Assembly (NCBI RefSeq): GCF_003385895.1
Contig: NZ_QRDQ01000009.1
Span: forward strand, 620,001-684,000
Length of the DNA stretch: 64,000 bases
Direction: 5' to 3'
Source of the DNA: Flavobacterium cutihirudinis
Lineage (GTDB): Bacteria > Bacteroidota > Bacteroidia > Flavobacteriales > Flavobacteriaceae
Shown here: piece after piece, positions 1-9,055 of the stretch
How the letters are laid out: each line of letters begins with the position of its first letter
Numbering within the stretch: position 1 is the first letter of the stretch
The notes under the pieces: generated by a model
Told to the model about the DNA's origin: nothing
Seen by the model: the letters and a program-made list of their open reading frames with translations, nothing else
Databases searched by the model: none
Made by a program: the position numbers and the translations under genes

Positions 1-883
1 CATTATCCGAAAGCCCGCTGATAATAAAAAATACGGTCCAGAAAATAGCAGGACCAGAATCTCCAGCCGAGAATAAATAAATAATAACTCCAATATTGAT
101 TATGATTGGCCCAATTTGCAGAATGGAAAATATCAAACATATTAAAGTTAAAAGCCCTGCGTAGGGAACATCTGCCATATACAGCCCAAAAGCCTGAATA
201 ATAGTCTGAATTACAGCAACTCCTAAAATTCCTTTTACAACCTGATGAATCGTTGAAACGGTAATAACTTCAATTTCTTCGGCTTTGTTTCCTGCAATTT
301 TTCTCAAAAATTTGACAACTAAATTTCTTGCATCAGTAGAAACCAATAAAATTCCGGCAATAATAACCGAAAGGATAAATTGAAGAAAAGCCATTCCCGA
401 ACTCAAAACACTTTCCATAACTTTTTTTGACAATTCTTTTATTTGAACCTCATATTTAACCATCCCATCTTGCAAATCAACAGAAAGCAGATGCAAAAAG
501 TCATACAATGGTTTTCCTACTATTGGCCAGTCTCTGATACTTTCGCCAGGAGGCGGAACCTTTAATGTACCAGCATCAAAACTGCTTTTCAATTCGACAA
601 AATTGTTAATCGCCGAGCCTAGAAAATACACTACGGGCACTATCATTAATCCGACAATTGTTACGGTTATTATTATGGAAGCCAATGATTTTCGCCCTTT
701 TAGTTTCTTTTGCAGAAAATTAAAAAACGGATAAAAAATAACTGCCAGAATAATTGCCCAAAGTATTGGCATGAAAAAAGGCAAAAGCAACGTAAAACAA
801 AATCCTACAATCAGGAAGATAAAAAATAGTTGCAAAATAGTTTCAAAGAGTTCTTTTCGCTTATTAAGATTAGAATTTTCCAT
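1..883 (-). CDS. AI-2E family transporter, N-terminal part (cut by window edge)
   Basis: Reading leftward from an ATG at 883, the frame stays open to the window edge, giving 294 residues. The protein starts with a long hydrophobic stretch ending in a PILWAIILAVIFYP-type segment, then a soluble part with a KVPPPGES stretch, then further hydrophobic segments. This is the layout of the AI-2E/PerM permease family (PF01594), polytopic inner-membrane proteins usually about 340-380 residues long. The C-terminal membrane segments lie outside the window. The substrate cannot be told from sequence; members range from signal exporters to Na+/H+ antiporters. It lies downstream of the ion-channel gene on the same strand, after a 123-bp repeat-filled gap, so it may have its own promoter. 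Confidence 0.85.
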   Translation of the reverse strand, partial: MENSNLNKRKELFETILQLFFIFLIVGFCFTLLLPFFMPILWAIILAVIFYPFFNFLQKKLKGRKSLASIIITVTIVGLMIVPVVYFLGSAINNFVELKSSFDAGTLKVPPPGESIRDWPIVGKPLYDFLHLLSVDLQDGMVKYEVQIKELSKKVMESVLSSGMAFLQFILSVIIAGILLVSTDARNLVVKFLRKIAGNKAEEIEVITVSTIHQVVKGILGVAVIQTIIQAFGLYMADVPYAGLLTLICLIFSILQIGPIIINIGVIIYLFSAGDSGPAIFWTVFFIISGLSDN

Positions 884-917
884 TTTTACTTTTGTGTTAG
901 ATGTATAATTAGGGTTA

Positions 918-1001
918 TTGGTTGTTGGTTGTTGGTTGTTGGTTGTTGGTTGTTGGTTTTACATTCTTTGCTCTTTATTCTTTATTCTTTATTCTTTATT
1001 C
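918..1001. repeat. Two adjacent 7-bp tandem repeat arrays
   Basis: Five perfect copies of TTGGTTG run from 918 to 952 with a partial sixth copy. They are followed at 974-1001 by four perfect copies of TTTATTC, preceded by one degenerate copy. Both arrays have a 7-bp period but unrelated units. They fill the gap directly upstream of the AI-2E transporter gene, where its promoter should lie. No coding role is evident. Confidence 0.9.
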
Positions 1002-1006
1002 TTTTC

Positions 1007-1699
1007 TCAGAGCTTTTTTTCCCGTGAGAAGTTGGCATCAGAGACGAGTCTTCCTATCAGAACTACTGGATACAAAACTCCGGTGAGCACTTCGAGTTGA
1101 ACCAGCGATCTTGCAATTGGATGCAGCGGAAGTATTTCTCCAAAACCTGTAGATGTAATTGTGATATAACTGAAATACAAAAAGTTAGCTTGTTCACTAT
1201 TGATATCAAACAATATCTCAGGCATTTGAAAAGCCCCTTCTATATGATTATAAACAAACAAATAAATAATGCTCCAAAAATTAACCAACAGCATATAAAC
1301 CACAATGGAACCCACAATGCGGTGCACATTTACGGGACCGGGTTCTAAAACTTTGGCTAAAACCAAAACAATTAAAAGCATTATTGAAATTAAAGACAGG
1401 CAAAAATCTATGAAAAACAAGAAGTTACTAGTATTGAAAAAGCTGATCCATTCAATGAGAATAAAAAGAAAAGGTACAATTGAAATCCGAATTGCTTGTT
1501 TTTTGTTTTTAGTCACAGAGATAATTCCGGCAAGCAAAAACAACATCCAAAAAATGTTCAAAACAACCATAAAGGAAGAATAACTCCCTAATAATGGAAT
1601 CGCCAAAAAATGCATGATAAAAAGTAAAAGCAACATTCCGCTAAGACCACTTTCTCTGGTCCAGAGACGAAATAACAAACGATTCTTTTTAAGCTCCAT
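1007..1699 (-). CDS. Ion channel family membrane protein
   Basis: A 230-residue inner-membrane protein with about five hydrophobic segments. A TSTGFGE motif at residues 182-188, followed by a final membrane helix, matches the pore loop and selectivity filter of Ion_trans_2 potassium channels (usual filter T-x-GYG or T-x-GFG). No RCK or cyclic-nucleotide domain follows. I chose the ATG at 1699; a TTG at 1729 would add ten residues but lies almost on the stop of the upstream MFS gene, while the ATG has a purine-rich AAAAGAGAAAAG stretch before it. It is the fourth gene of the efflux operon and may help balance ions, which is inference. Confidence 0.75.
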   Translation of the reverse strand: MELKKNRLLFRLWTRESGLSGMLLLLFIMHFLAIPLLGSYSSFMVVLNIFWMLFLLAGIISVTKNKKQAIRISIVPFLFILIEWISFFNTSNFLFFIDFCLSLISIMLLIVLVLAKVLEPGPVNVHRIVGSIVVYMLLVNFWSIIYLFVYNHIEGAFQMPEILFDINSEQANFLYFSYITITSTGFGEILPLHPIARSLVQLEVLTGVLYPVVLIGRLVSDANFSREKKL

Positions 1700-1730
1700 A
1701 ATTCTTTTCTCTTTTAAATTAAAAAACAAC

Positions 1731-3299
1731 TTAAATTGGTATTGGCTCTACTTCTACCCTTCCTATTGGTCTACGCCAAAGTTTAAACAACAGAATAATA
1801 AAAATTGGAAGGAAACATATTGCCGACATTACCAGATAAATATCTTTATAAGCCAGAAGAATAGCAGCCTGCGAAGTTTGATTGTATAGGCTTTTTTCTG
1901 CGTTTTTTGTTGCCTCGGCTTCTGATTGTCCCAGATACAAAAATTTGTTTTTTGAATTATTCAATTGTTTTTGCGCTTCCTGATTCATCGGTGTAAACTG
2001 CTGACTAAGTCCTGTTTTATGATGTACATTCAGATTTGAAATGTAGGTTCCTAGAATTGCGCTTCCAAGCAAAGAGGCAATTACAGCTTGGGCAATAATT
2101 CCGCTCATCATGCGCGAACCACTAAGTTTTGGTGGTACGCCTTCTGAAATGTATAATAAGGAAAGCGGAAAAAGAAATCCAGTTCCCAATCCTTTGAAAA
2201 TAAGTGGTAAAAAGAAATCAGAAGTATCAATTCCGGGATAAAATCTGAAAAACAGAATCATATGATACAATCCAAAACAACCAAAACCAAGAATAAAAAT
2301 AGTAGCCAGATAAATACGTTTGTACAAAAGATAAGTTGATAACGGAATCGAAATACACAAACCTATAAGCAATGCTAAATGCGTTTGAGCTCCTGTAACC
2401 GAATCAAATCCCAGAATATTATCCATATATCCTTTGACTACGGTTCCTGTTCCGTTCATGACACCGATGTAAAACATTATAAAAGCTCCAATAACCACAT
2501 TTTTATGACGATAAACAGCGGGATCTATTATGGCGTCTTCGGTAAAACGAACGTGAATCAGATAGACTCCCAAAATTATAAACAGAAAAGCGCAGGCTAA
2601 TTGTATTTTAAAATCACTCAACCAATTTCTACTTTGTCCTTCGACACATAAAAAAAGAATAACTGCAAAAAACAAGATCATAATAATCCAGCCTCGCCAG
2701 TCAAATTGGAATTTACCTTTCATAGGCGCGACATCAGCTTTGTAAAAAAACCACGCCAAAAGTATACAGATTAGGAAATTGATATTGAGAAAATAAATTC
2801 CGAAAGTCCAATTATAAAAACTGGTAAAATGAGCACCTAAAAACTGATAAATATGCTGACTTCCTTTTTGAATAAACTGAAGAATTCCGTAAAGCAATGC
2901 CATATTAAAAACAGGATTATACTTTAGTAAAATAGGCACCATTGAAGCAAATATTCCGACAACCGATACAACGGCCAACAAAGCCCGAAAGAATGTAAAC
3001 CATTCAATTGTAGTAACAAACAAAGTAGCTGTATTGAATAAAATCGATAAAAAACTGGCACTTAAAATAAGCGTTCGCATAGGAATTTGTTTACCAATTT
3101 TTAAACCTAAAGGCAAAAACGCCAACATTGCAAAAATGGGAATATAAAGTGCGTAGGTAAATGCCGTGGTCGATTCTCCAAAGTGCCCCAAAATTTGCGA
3201 ATTATCATAAGACGTAACATTGATACCGTTGAAAAAAGGAATTGTTAGGATGTATAATCCTATCAGGGTAAACAAGCTTCCTTTTTTTCCTGCAATCAT
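1731..3299 (-). CDS. MFS transporter, DHA2-like drug efflux permease
   Basis: A 522-residue, very hydrophobic protein with about 14 predicted membrane segments, as in the DHA2 (EmrB/QacA) branch of the major facilitator superfamily. The usual motif A is only weakly kept (LGLKIGKQIPMR around residue 65). It starts 3 bp downstream of an EmrA-like adaptor gene, which in turn follows a TolC-type gene, so the three most likely form a tripartite inner-membrane, periplasm, outer-membrane pump. It is much diverged from the second MFS pump at 61740-63329. The substrate is unknown. Confidence 0.8.
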   Translation of the reverse strand: MIAGKKGSLFTLIGLYILTIPFFNGINVTSYDNSQILGHFGESTTAFTYALYIPIFAMLAFLPLGLKIGKQIPMRTLILSASFLSILFNTATLFVTTIEWFTFFRALLAVVSVVGIFASMVPILLKYNPVFNMALLYGILQFIQKGSQHIYQFLGAHFTSFYNWTFGIYFLNINFLICILLAWFFYKADVAPMKGKFQFDWRGWIIMILFFAVILFLCVEGQSRNWLSDFKIQLACAFLFIILGVYLIHVRFTEDAIIDPAVYRHKNVVIGAFIMFYIGVMNGTGTVVKGYMDNILGFDSVTGAQTHLALLIGLCISIPLSTYLLYKRIYLATIFILGFGCFGLYHMILFFRFYPGIDTSDFFLPLIFKGLGTGFLFPLSLLYISEGVPPKLSGSRMMSGIIAQAVIASLLGSAILGTYISNLNVHHKTGLSQQFTPMNQEAQKQLNNSKNKFLYLGQSEAEATKNAEKSLYNQTSQAAILLAYKDIYLVMSAICFLPIFIILLFKLWRRPIGRVEVEPIPI

Positions 3300-3302
3300 T
3301 TT

Positions 3303-4364
3303 TTACTTTTTTACGTCAACAGTTACATTCATTCCCGGTTTTACTTCCTCTAAATCTTTAGCGGAAGCTTCAAATTCTATTTTCACAGGAATTCTTTGAG
3401 TGATTTTTACAAAATTCCCTGTTGAATTATCAGGCTCAACCATCGAGAATTTAGCGCCCGTTGCAGGCGAGAAATCAACAACTTTTCCTTTAAATTCTTT
3501 TCCGTCCAAGGCGTCAATTGTTATAACAACTTGTTGTCCTTGTTTTATTCTTTCAATTTGAGTTTCCTTAAAATTGGCCGAAACCCATAATTTCTGATTT
3601 AAAACAATCGTTGCAACGACCTGATTCACATTAATCAATTCGCCAATCGACAGATTTCGTTCTCCCACAAATCCATCAACAGGTGCAATAATACTTGTAT
3701 ATGAAAACTGTAATTTCGCAGCCTCCAGATCGGCTTTTTTTCTTGCTACAGTTGCTCTGGCCGCTTCGAGATTTATTGAACTTTGTTTGGTTATAGAACT
3801 ACTAGCCTCCAATTCTTTTTGTCCGGCTTTAAGATAAGCTTCATCAGAATGCATTTTCGAAACTACCTGATCGTACTGATTGCGCGTCACAGCCGAGTCG
3901 GCATACATATTTTTAAATCGCTGATAGTCTTTTTCTGCTTTCTGCAGATTTGCCAAATCACCCGCCAATTTTGCTTTGCTTGCCGCCTGATTTGAAATCG
4001 AAGTAATAATGGTTTGCTGCATCGAATGAAGATTTCCTTCGGCTATAGCCAAATCTGCTTCAGCTTGTTTTACTTTAATAACATATTCAGAATCATCAAG
4101 AATGACCAATGTATCCCCTTTTCGAACTTGCTGATGGGCTTCGAACCTAATTTCCTTAATATGACCCGTTGCTCTCGCAGAAACATTATTTATATAAGCT
4201 TCTATTTGCGCATTATTTGTGGATTCATGATTACTGAAATCAAAAAACAAACTTAAAATCCAAACTGCTCCGGCGATCAAAAAAGCAAAAGACAATATGG
4301 TCAAAATTGTATTTCTCTTTTTATCCGTTTTCTGAGTTTCTTTTGGCGTAGTTTCTTCGCTCAT
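3303..4364 (-). CDS. HlyD/EmrA family periplasmic adaptor
   Basis: A 353-residue membrane fusion protein. One N-terminal membrane anchor lies at about residues 17-41, followed by a first lipoyl half (NAQIEAY, then IRFEAHQQVRKGDTL), a long alpha-helical hairpin at about 95-205, a second lipoyl half (IIAPVDGFVGERNLSIGELI) and a beta-barrel part ending in TGNFVKITQRIPVKIEF. This is the EmrA/HlyD_3 layout. It bridges the MFS permease encoded 3 bp downstream and the TolC-like channel encoded 11 bp upstream. The same family occurs again at 60655-61734. Confidence 0.88.
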   Translation of the reverse strand: MSEETTPKETQKTDKKRNTILTILSFAFLIAGAVWILSLFFDFSNHESTNNAQIEAYINNVSARATGHIKEIRFEAHQQVRKGDTLVILDDSEYVIKVKQAEADLAIAEGNLHSMQQTIITSISNQAASKAKLAGDLANLQKAEKDYQRFKNMYADSAVTRNQYDQVVSKMHSDEAYLKAGQKELEASSSITKQSSINLEAARATVARKKADLEAAKLQFSYTSIIAPVDGFVGERNLSIGELINVNQVVATIVLNQKLWVSANFKETQIERIKQGQQVVITIDALDGKEFKGKVVDFSPATGAKFSMVEPDNSTGNFVKITQRIPVKIEFEASAKDLEEVKPGMNVTVDVKK

Positions 4365-4375
4365 ATTATTTTTAT

Positions 4376-5716
4376 TTAGAGTTTGCCCATTGCATACTGC
4401 AAAGAATAATACTGAATAATTAAATCTAGATTGGCATTTACAAGCGATATTTTGGAATTATTTAGCTGTAATTCAGCATCTACCATATCACTGATAAGCG
4501 CAAAATCATTATCGTATCGGCTTTTTACTATTTTGTAATTGCTTAGCGAAAGCTCCACATCTTTTTGATAGGTGCTGATGTTTTTTTTGCTTTCTTCAAA
4601 CTTTATAAAAGCCGATTTTACTTCTCTGTCAATCTGATCTTTTGTGGCTTCAAAAGCAATATTGCTTTTATCAATTTGAAATTTATCTGCATTGACACGA
4701 TGTTTTAGATTATAAAAACTTGAAATATCCCAATTCAGAGAAAGTCCGGCCGCCCAAAAATTAACAATATTCAGATAACTCGGCCATTGCGCCGGATATT
4801 CAGAATTCAAAATAAGACTGGCATTTACAGTTGGCTTAAAACCGCTTCTGGTAAGACTCAAAGACGACTCGGATAATTTTATACTGATTTCCGATCTTTT
4901 GATTTCCATACGGTTTTCAAAAGCCTCTGAAAGACTTTCCTGCAGATTAATTTCTGCCATCGGAATCATGCTTTCGTTTACTTCGGGTTTTAATATGGTA
5001 TTTGTTGGAAGCCCAATCAATATATCCAAATAATTGCTAACCAATTCGATATCATTTGTACTTCGAAATACCGAAACTTTAAAATTAGATTGCTGTAATT
5101 CTGTTCGAAGCAAATCACTTTTCAAGTTTTGTCCGTTCGCAACCCTCGATTTCAATTGACTTATTCGAAGATCTGTGTTTATAATATTTTGTTTGGTAAC
5201 CTCAATTTGTCGGTACAGCTTTTCTAAATTAAAATAATATTCGGCGATTGCATTTTTCACTTCAGCTTCGGTCATTTTAACTGCCGTTTTCTGCATTTCC
5301 GAAATCAGTTTTTGCTGTTCAATTCGTTCGTTTACAGCACCACCTGTATAAACCGGCATCGATGAAACAATATTCGCAAACCCTTGATGATTGTAGTAAT
5401 CTACCTCAATCCTGTTTTTATAAAATCCTTCGTACAATGCAGGATTACCAATATAATTGTAACCCGCATTGAAACCAATGCGTGGAACTTTTGCTATTTT
5501 GGCCTGTTCCAGATTTTCATTGGCTATAGCAACATCGGCATTTGCCAGTTTGATTCTTCTGTTGTTCTGAATTCCTAATGAAATTGCCTCATCCAATTTT
5601 ATTGCACGAGTTTCTTTCACATTTTCATCTTGCGCAAAAACAGTAAAAGATGCCAGAAAGACTAAACCAAAAATTATAGTATGAAATTGCTTTTTCTTTG
5701 CTAAAAAATAATTCAT
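4376..5716 (-). CDS. TolC family outer-membrane efflux protein
   Basis: A 446-residue protein with a signal peptide (MNYFLAKKKQ, a hydrophobic core, then cleavage after VFAQ) and two OEP repeats rich in heptad-like helices, as in TolC. The ATG at 5716 is preferred over an upstream non-ATG start at 5764, because it puts the signal peptide at the N-terminus. It is the first gene of the operon running left through the adaptor, MFS permease and ion channel. No regulator gene is adjacent; the 448-bp gap upstream separates it from the divergent transpeptidase gene. Confidence 0.87.
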   Translation of the reverse strand: MNYFLAKKKQFHTIIFGLVFLASFTVFAQDENVKETRAIKLDEAISLGIQNNRRIKLANADVAIANENLEQAKIAKVPRIGFNAGYNYIGNPALYEGFYKNRIEVDYYNHQGFANIVSSMPVYTGGAVNERIEQQKLISEMQKTAVKMTEAEVKNAIAEYYFNLEKLYRQIEVTKQNIINTDLRISQLKSRVANGQNLKSDLLRTELQQSNFKVSVFRSTNDIELVSNYLDILIGLPTNTILKPEVNESMIPMAEINLQESLSEAFENRMEIKRSEISIKLSESSLSLTRSGFKPTVNASLILNSEYPAQWPSYLNIVNFWAAGLSLNWDISSFYNLKHRVNADKFQIDKSNIAFEATKDQIDREVKSAFIKFEESKKNISTYQKDVELSLSNYKIVKSRYDNDFALISDMVDAELQLNNSKISLVNANLDLIIQYYSLQYAMGKL

Positions 5717-6164
5717 TGGTTTTTTAATTATTTTTATTTGAAACAATGGGATAAGCGTAATCAATAATTTTCGCGCAAAGCGGGAATAAAAAGTATTAAC
5801 AATAAAAATATCTTTATTTTAATTTCTTAAAAATTATAAAAAATTATGTTAAACTAATGTAATATAAATGTAGTGAATATTTCTTTACCTTAAATTAAAT
5901 TATTAACATTGAACAAATTAGAAATAAGTATTAGCTTCTAAAAAGTTAAATCATCACTAAATTCAGGTGTTTGCTATTTTTTTGAAATGCTGTCAAAATC
6001 CTAAAAAGACACTACAAAAAAGAATAAAAATATTAAGATATTTTTTATAAATTTGAGTAATAATTAGTCAACATTATTTTAATACGCGTGCCTCCCCCAA
6101 ATCATTTTTTAGAATTTGTTTTTTGTCAATTTTTCTCAGATTTAGTAACGTAAAACATAAAAAA
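5717..6164. other. Divergent intergenic region, AT-rich, 448 bp
   Basis: This gap separates the leftward efflux operon from the rightward transpeptidase gene and must hold both promoters. A TAAATTTG octamer at 6048-6055 fits the Bacteroidota -7 consensus for the rightward gene, but I see no TTG-type -33 element at the expected distance. No open frame, palindrome or repeat stands out. Confidence 0.5.
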
Positions 6165-7778
6165 ATGAAAAACTTTACTCGCATTGTGCTTATTTTAGTA
6201 AGCGTTTTTTTTATTTCGCCTCCTTCGTACTCGACAGATTTAAAAAAAGCAATTATCTATTTAGATAAAAAAGTGCCTAATAATTATGGTGGGCCAACAA
6301 TCGACAATGCAGCGTTGGTTGCATTTTTCAAAAAGTATTCTGATCTAAAACCTTATCAAAGCGACGTTACCACACTTTACAAAGACAAAGGCTTCAAGTC
6401 GATTTGGTATGATGGCGATGACGTAACGGAGTTTGCCTATCTCTTATACAATAAACTAAACGCTAGTTACGAACAAGGTGTTGAAATTAAAATTCCTTAT
6501 AAAAAGAAAATCGACTTGATTTTTAACGAAGAAGGAACTGAAAAACTTTCACAAACCGACACCGAGTTTTTCCTAAGTTCTATGTACATTCTTTACGCAA
6601 AAAACGTTTTTGAAGGTATGAGTGCCGAAGGACAAAAGAAAATCGAATGGTATCTGCCAAAGAAAAAAATATCTTATGAGACTTTGCTGGATTCTATCTT
6701 TACAAATCCCGAATTATTAGACAACAATAAAAATGCTCTTTTCAGTCAGTATTATAAACTTCAGGATGCATTAAAGAAATATCTAGCTATTCAAAAAAGC
6801 GGTGGCTGGAAAACAATTGAAATGGATACTCCATTTCAGGATCTCCGACCTGATGCCAAATCAAAAACCATTGCGCAGGTTAGAGAACGTCTTTTTTTAA
6901 TTGGTGATTTGGCTACAGATTCTAAAAGCGATTTCTACGATCAGGAATTGATGGATGGTGTAATGAAATACAAATTACGTCATGCGCAGACACCAAATTA
7001 TATACTTGCAAAAGAGCATATCGATCAAATGAACGAACCTATTACAGACCGTATAAAAACGCTGATGCTGAATATGGAACGTTGCCGATGGATTCCTCCG
7101 CAATTAGAAAAACAAGATGAATATGTTATGGTTAACATTCCGTCGTTTATGCTTTATTATGTAAGAGACCAGAAATTTGATCTTGTGTCTAAAGTTTTCA
7201 TTGGTTCACCACTTACTAAAACAACTATTTTTAGTGGACAGATTGACCGAATTGTTTTTAGTCCGTACTGGACAGTTCCGCAAAGTATTGTCGACAATGA
7301 GCTGAAACTTAAAATTGCCGAAGACAAAAACTATTTAGCCGACCATAATATGGAAATGAGCAAAGGAAGGGTAAGACAAAAACCCGGACCTGATAATTCG
7401 TTAGGACTGGTAAAATTTATGTTTCCGAATCCCAACGACATTTACATGCATGATTCACCTGCAAAATCACTTTTCGGGTTTGAAAAACGCATCTTTAGTC
7501 ACGGTTGTATAAATGTTGAAAAAGCGAAAGAACTTGCAGTAGAAATGCTTAAAAGTTATCCGGAGTGGACAACTGAAAAAATTAATGACGCCATGAGCGG
7601 ACAAAAAGAAACTCCATTCATGCTTCCTAAAAAAGTGCCTATATATATTGGCTATTTTACAGCCTGGGTAACCCGAGACGGAAACATCGATTTTTATCCT
7701 GATGTTTATCAAAGAGACACTCGCCTGAACAGTATTTTGTTTCCACAGGATACTGCTTATAAATCGGATCAGGAATAA
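6165..7778 (+). CDS. L,D-transpeptidase, YkuD domain, LdtD/YcbB-like
   Basis: A 537-residue exported murein cross-linking enzyme. It has a signal peptide (MKNFTRIVLILVSVFFI), an N-terminal scaffold domain, a peptidoglycan-binding-like helical part around residues 235-280, and a C-terminal YkuD catalytic domain. The active-site signature H-x(15)-SHGCIN is present, with His429, Ser445-His446-Gly447 and nucleophile Cys448, which fits the family motif HX(14-17)[ST]HGChN. The length and layout resemble the large LdtD/YcbB type rather than short Ykud proteins. The ATG at 6165 is chosen over an upstream TTG at 6123 because it begins the signal peptide. It is monocistronic and followed by a hairpin terminator. 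Confidence 0.88.
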   Translation: MKNFTRIVLILVSVFFISPPSYSTDLKKAIIYLDKKVPNNYGGPTIDNAALVAFFKKYSDLKPYQSDVTTLYKDKGFKSIWYDGDDVTEFAYLLYNKLNASYEQGVEIKIPYKKKIDLIFNEEGTEKLSQTDTEFFLSSMYILYAKNVFEGMSAEGQKKIEWYLPKKKISYETLLDSIFTNPELLDNNKNALFSQYYKLQDALKKYLAIQKSGGWKTIEMDTPFQDLRPDAKSKTIAQVRERLFLIGDLATDSKSDFYDQELMDGVMKYKLRHAQTPNYILAKEHIDQMNEPITDRIKTLMLNMERCRWIPPQLEKQDEYVMVNIPSFMLYYVRDQKFDLVSKVFIGSPLTKTTIFSGQIDRIVFSPYWTVPQSIVDNELKLKIAEDKNYLADHNMEMSKGRVRQKPGPDNSLGLVKFMFPNPNDIYMHDSPAKSLFGFEKRIFSHGCINVEKAKELAVEMLKSYPEWTTEKINDAMSGQKETPFMLPKKVPIYIGYFTAWVTRDGNIDFYPDVYQRDTRLNSILFPQDTAYKSDQE

Positions 7779-7790
7779 GAACAATATTTA

Positions 7791-7817
7791 AAACCTCCAA
7801 TTTTGGAGGTTTTTTTA
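7791..7817 (+). terminator. Intrinsic terminator after the transpeptidase gene
   Basis: AAACCTCCAA and TTTTGGAGGTTT form a hairpin with a tight loop followed by a T tract. The A-rich left flank means it may also serve the convergent leftward gene ending at 7815. Confidence 0.85.
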
Positions 7818-8801
7818 TTCTTTACATTTTATGCCTTTTCCATATACATATCTACCCAAAATATGATTTGTAACTGGTTTGAGTGAACTATGATTCTCCG
7901 GATGGCGACCGTGATTATTAAAAAATTCAACAATATTGTCTTTTTTGGAATACCAAATAATTGCTTCTCCATCAGGTTTAAAGCAATTTGTAGTATCGCA
8001 AACTATGATTTTTCTAAATTTTAAAAGATTTTCGTCTTTTGGAATCACATCATTTAAATTACCGGCAATTGGCTCATCACAATGAACTAATTCATAATGA
8101 TCATTAGACCATTGCATGCATTCTTTTTCAGGTAATGCTAAAAACAGTATTATAATTAATAAAACTAATCCAGCAGTAATTAAAATATATTTGATTTTTT
8201 CTGACTTTGGTTTGTCAGCAATATCAAACATCGTCTGTTTTGATGCTTGCGGCTGATTTAAAATTATTTTCTTTGGTAAGGTTTCAGATTCTGTATCAAC
8301 AAAATCTTCATTTGAAACCGTAAAAATCTCTTCTTCATTTTTTTCTAAAGATTCATTAATAATAACTTCTTTTTCGGGAACATTAATGTTTCTAAGTTCA
8401 TTTATTAATTTCAAATCTTCTTCATCAATTTTTTTTCTAAACTTATTAAAAGGCCTTAATTGAAAATCAACAAGTATAGCAGCCAGATCCACAACTTCAA
8501 TTTTATCTGGATCAGTTTCTCCTTTTAGAAAGGTTTCAATTGGCCTAAATTGATTTGTATTGCTTCTAAATTTATTTTTTGTATTTAAATCAAAAGGGAA
8601 TCCCAGCAAAGTATTGAAAATTGCTTTGTCATCTGTAGAAACAGATTTTGTTTCAAATATTTCCCAACATAATTTATTGAGTTTTCCTCGCGTTGGAGCA
8701 TTCAAATAAATATAATCTTCACCATTTTTCACTTCTTCGTACTGCTTTATAACAGCTTTTTTATATAAATCTTCAATAGTATTGTTATTCATATGCATCA
8801 T
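7815..8801 (-). CDS. Unknown single-pass membrane protein
   Basis: A 328-residue protein I do not recognise. Residues 1-125 form a basic, probably helical cytoplasmic domain, 125-200 is an acidic linker rich in Glu and Asn, and a single membrane segment lies at about 204-223. The C-terminal 105 residues would then be periplasmic and hold cysteines in ECMQ, HCDE, VCDTTNC and KCKE contexts, suggesting disulfides. The start may be the ATG at 8801 or the third in-frame Met at 8792. It runs opposite to the kinase locus on its right and has no obvious operon partner. The layout suits a sensor or anti-sigma-like signalling protein, but there is no homology to support that. Confidence 0.55.
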   Translation of the reverse strand: MMHMNNNTIEDLYKKAVIKQYEEVKNGEDYIYLNAPTRGKLNKLCWEIFETKSVSTDDKAIFNTLLGFPFDLNTKNKFRSNTNQFRPIETFLKGETDPDKIEVVDLAAILVDFQLRPFNKFRKKIDEEDLKLINELRNINVPEKEVIINESLEKNEEEIFTVSNEDFVDTESETLPKKIILNQPQASKQTMFDIADKPKSEKIKYILITAGLVLLIIILFLALPEKECMQWSNDHYELVHCDEPIAGNLNDVIPKDENLLKFRKIIVCDTTNCFKPDGEAIIWYSKKDNIVEFFNNHGRHPENHSSLKPVTNHILGRYVYGKGIKCKE

Positions 8802-8867
8802 GTTTTTTTGGGAATTTCAAGGAATTTCAAGGAATTCTAGGGATTAAAAAAACTAATTCGGAAATCC

Positions 8868-8910
8868 CGGAATTCCGTATCAATACAGCTCTAAACCCCA
8901 TATAACTTTG
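8868..8910 (+). promoter_or_regulatory. Promoter with CGGA-NN-TCCG dyad, copy 1
   Basis: CGGAATTCCG (8868-8877) is a perfect 10-bp palindrome. It lies 23 bp (from the end of TCCGTA) upstream of TAACTTTG (8903-8910), a match to the TAnnTTTG -7 element. No TTG-type -33 element is visible, so an activator site in its place would make sense. Two more promoters, at 11862-11907 and 15318-15363, have the same dyad at the same distance. Confidence 0.5.
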
Positions 8911-8978
8911 CCTTAACAAAATCAGTTACTGTTTTAACTCGCGATTAGAACAAATGTACAAAACTGGTTCAATTTAAA

Positions 8979-9055
8979 AGTGCGGAAAACCGTAAGACGG
9001 AGTTTAGTCGGGAAGTCTAAATAAAAATCTTACTGTTCTACGCACTTCACTTCCC
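8979..9055 (+). ncRNA. Candidate structured leader RNA with nested helices and pseudoknot
   Basis: Three perfect nested helices can form: AGTGCG (8979-8984) with CGCACT (9041-9046), GTAAGA (8992-8997) with TCTTAC (9028-9033), and TTTAG (9003-9007) with CTAAA (9017-9021). The terminal loop contains GGGAAGT (9010-9016), exactly complementary to ACTTCCC (9049-9055) just outside the outer helix, so a 7-bp pseudoknot is possible. A CCGCA/TGCGG hairpin follows at 9076-9088, and TCCGCA there could compete for TGCGGA at 8981-8986. The element lies in the leader of the lipoprotein gene. I do not recognise it as a known riboswitch. Confidence 0.45.

Noticed and set aside
918..1001. Short tandem arrays as a CRISPR array
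   Set aside because: Units are 7 bp with no spacers, and no cas gene is present.
6048..6055. TAAATTTG as a firm transpeptidase promoter
   Set aside because: There is no -33 element at 17-23 bp and the region is very AT-rich, so a chance match is likely.
6123..6164. TTG-started N-terminal extension of the L,D-transpeptidase
   Set aside because: It adds 14 residues before a good signal peptide and has no support; similar non-ATG or upstream extensions were dropped for the ion channel, TolC, OprM, nucleotidase, DeoR, KTSC, MBL-rhodanese and TetR genes.
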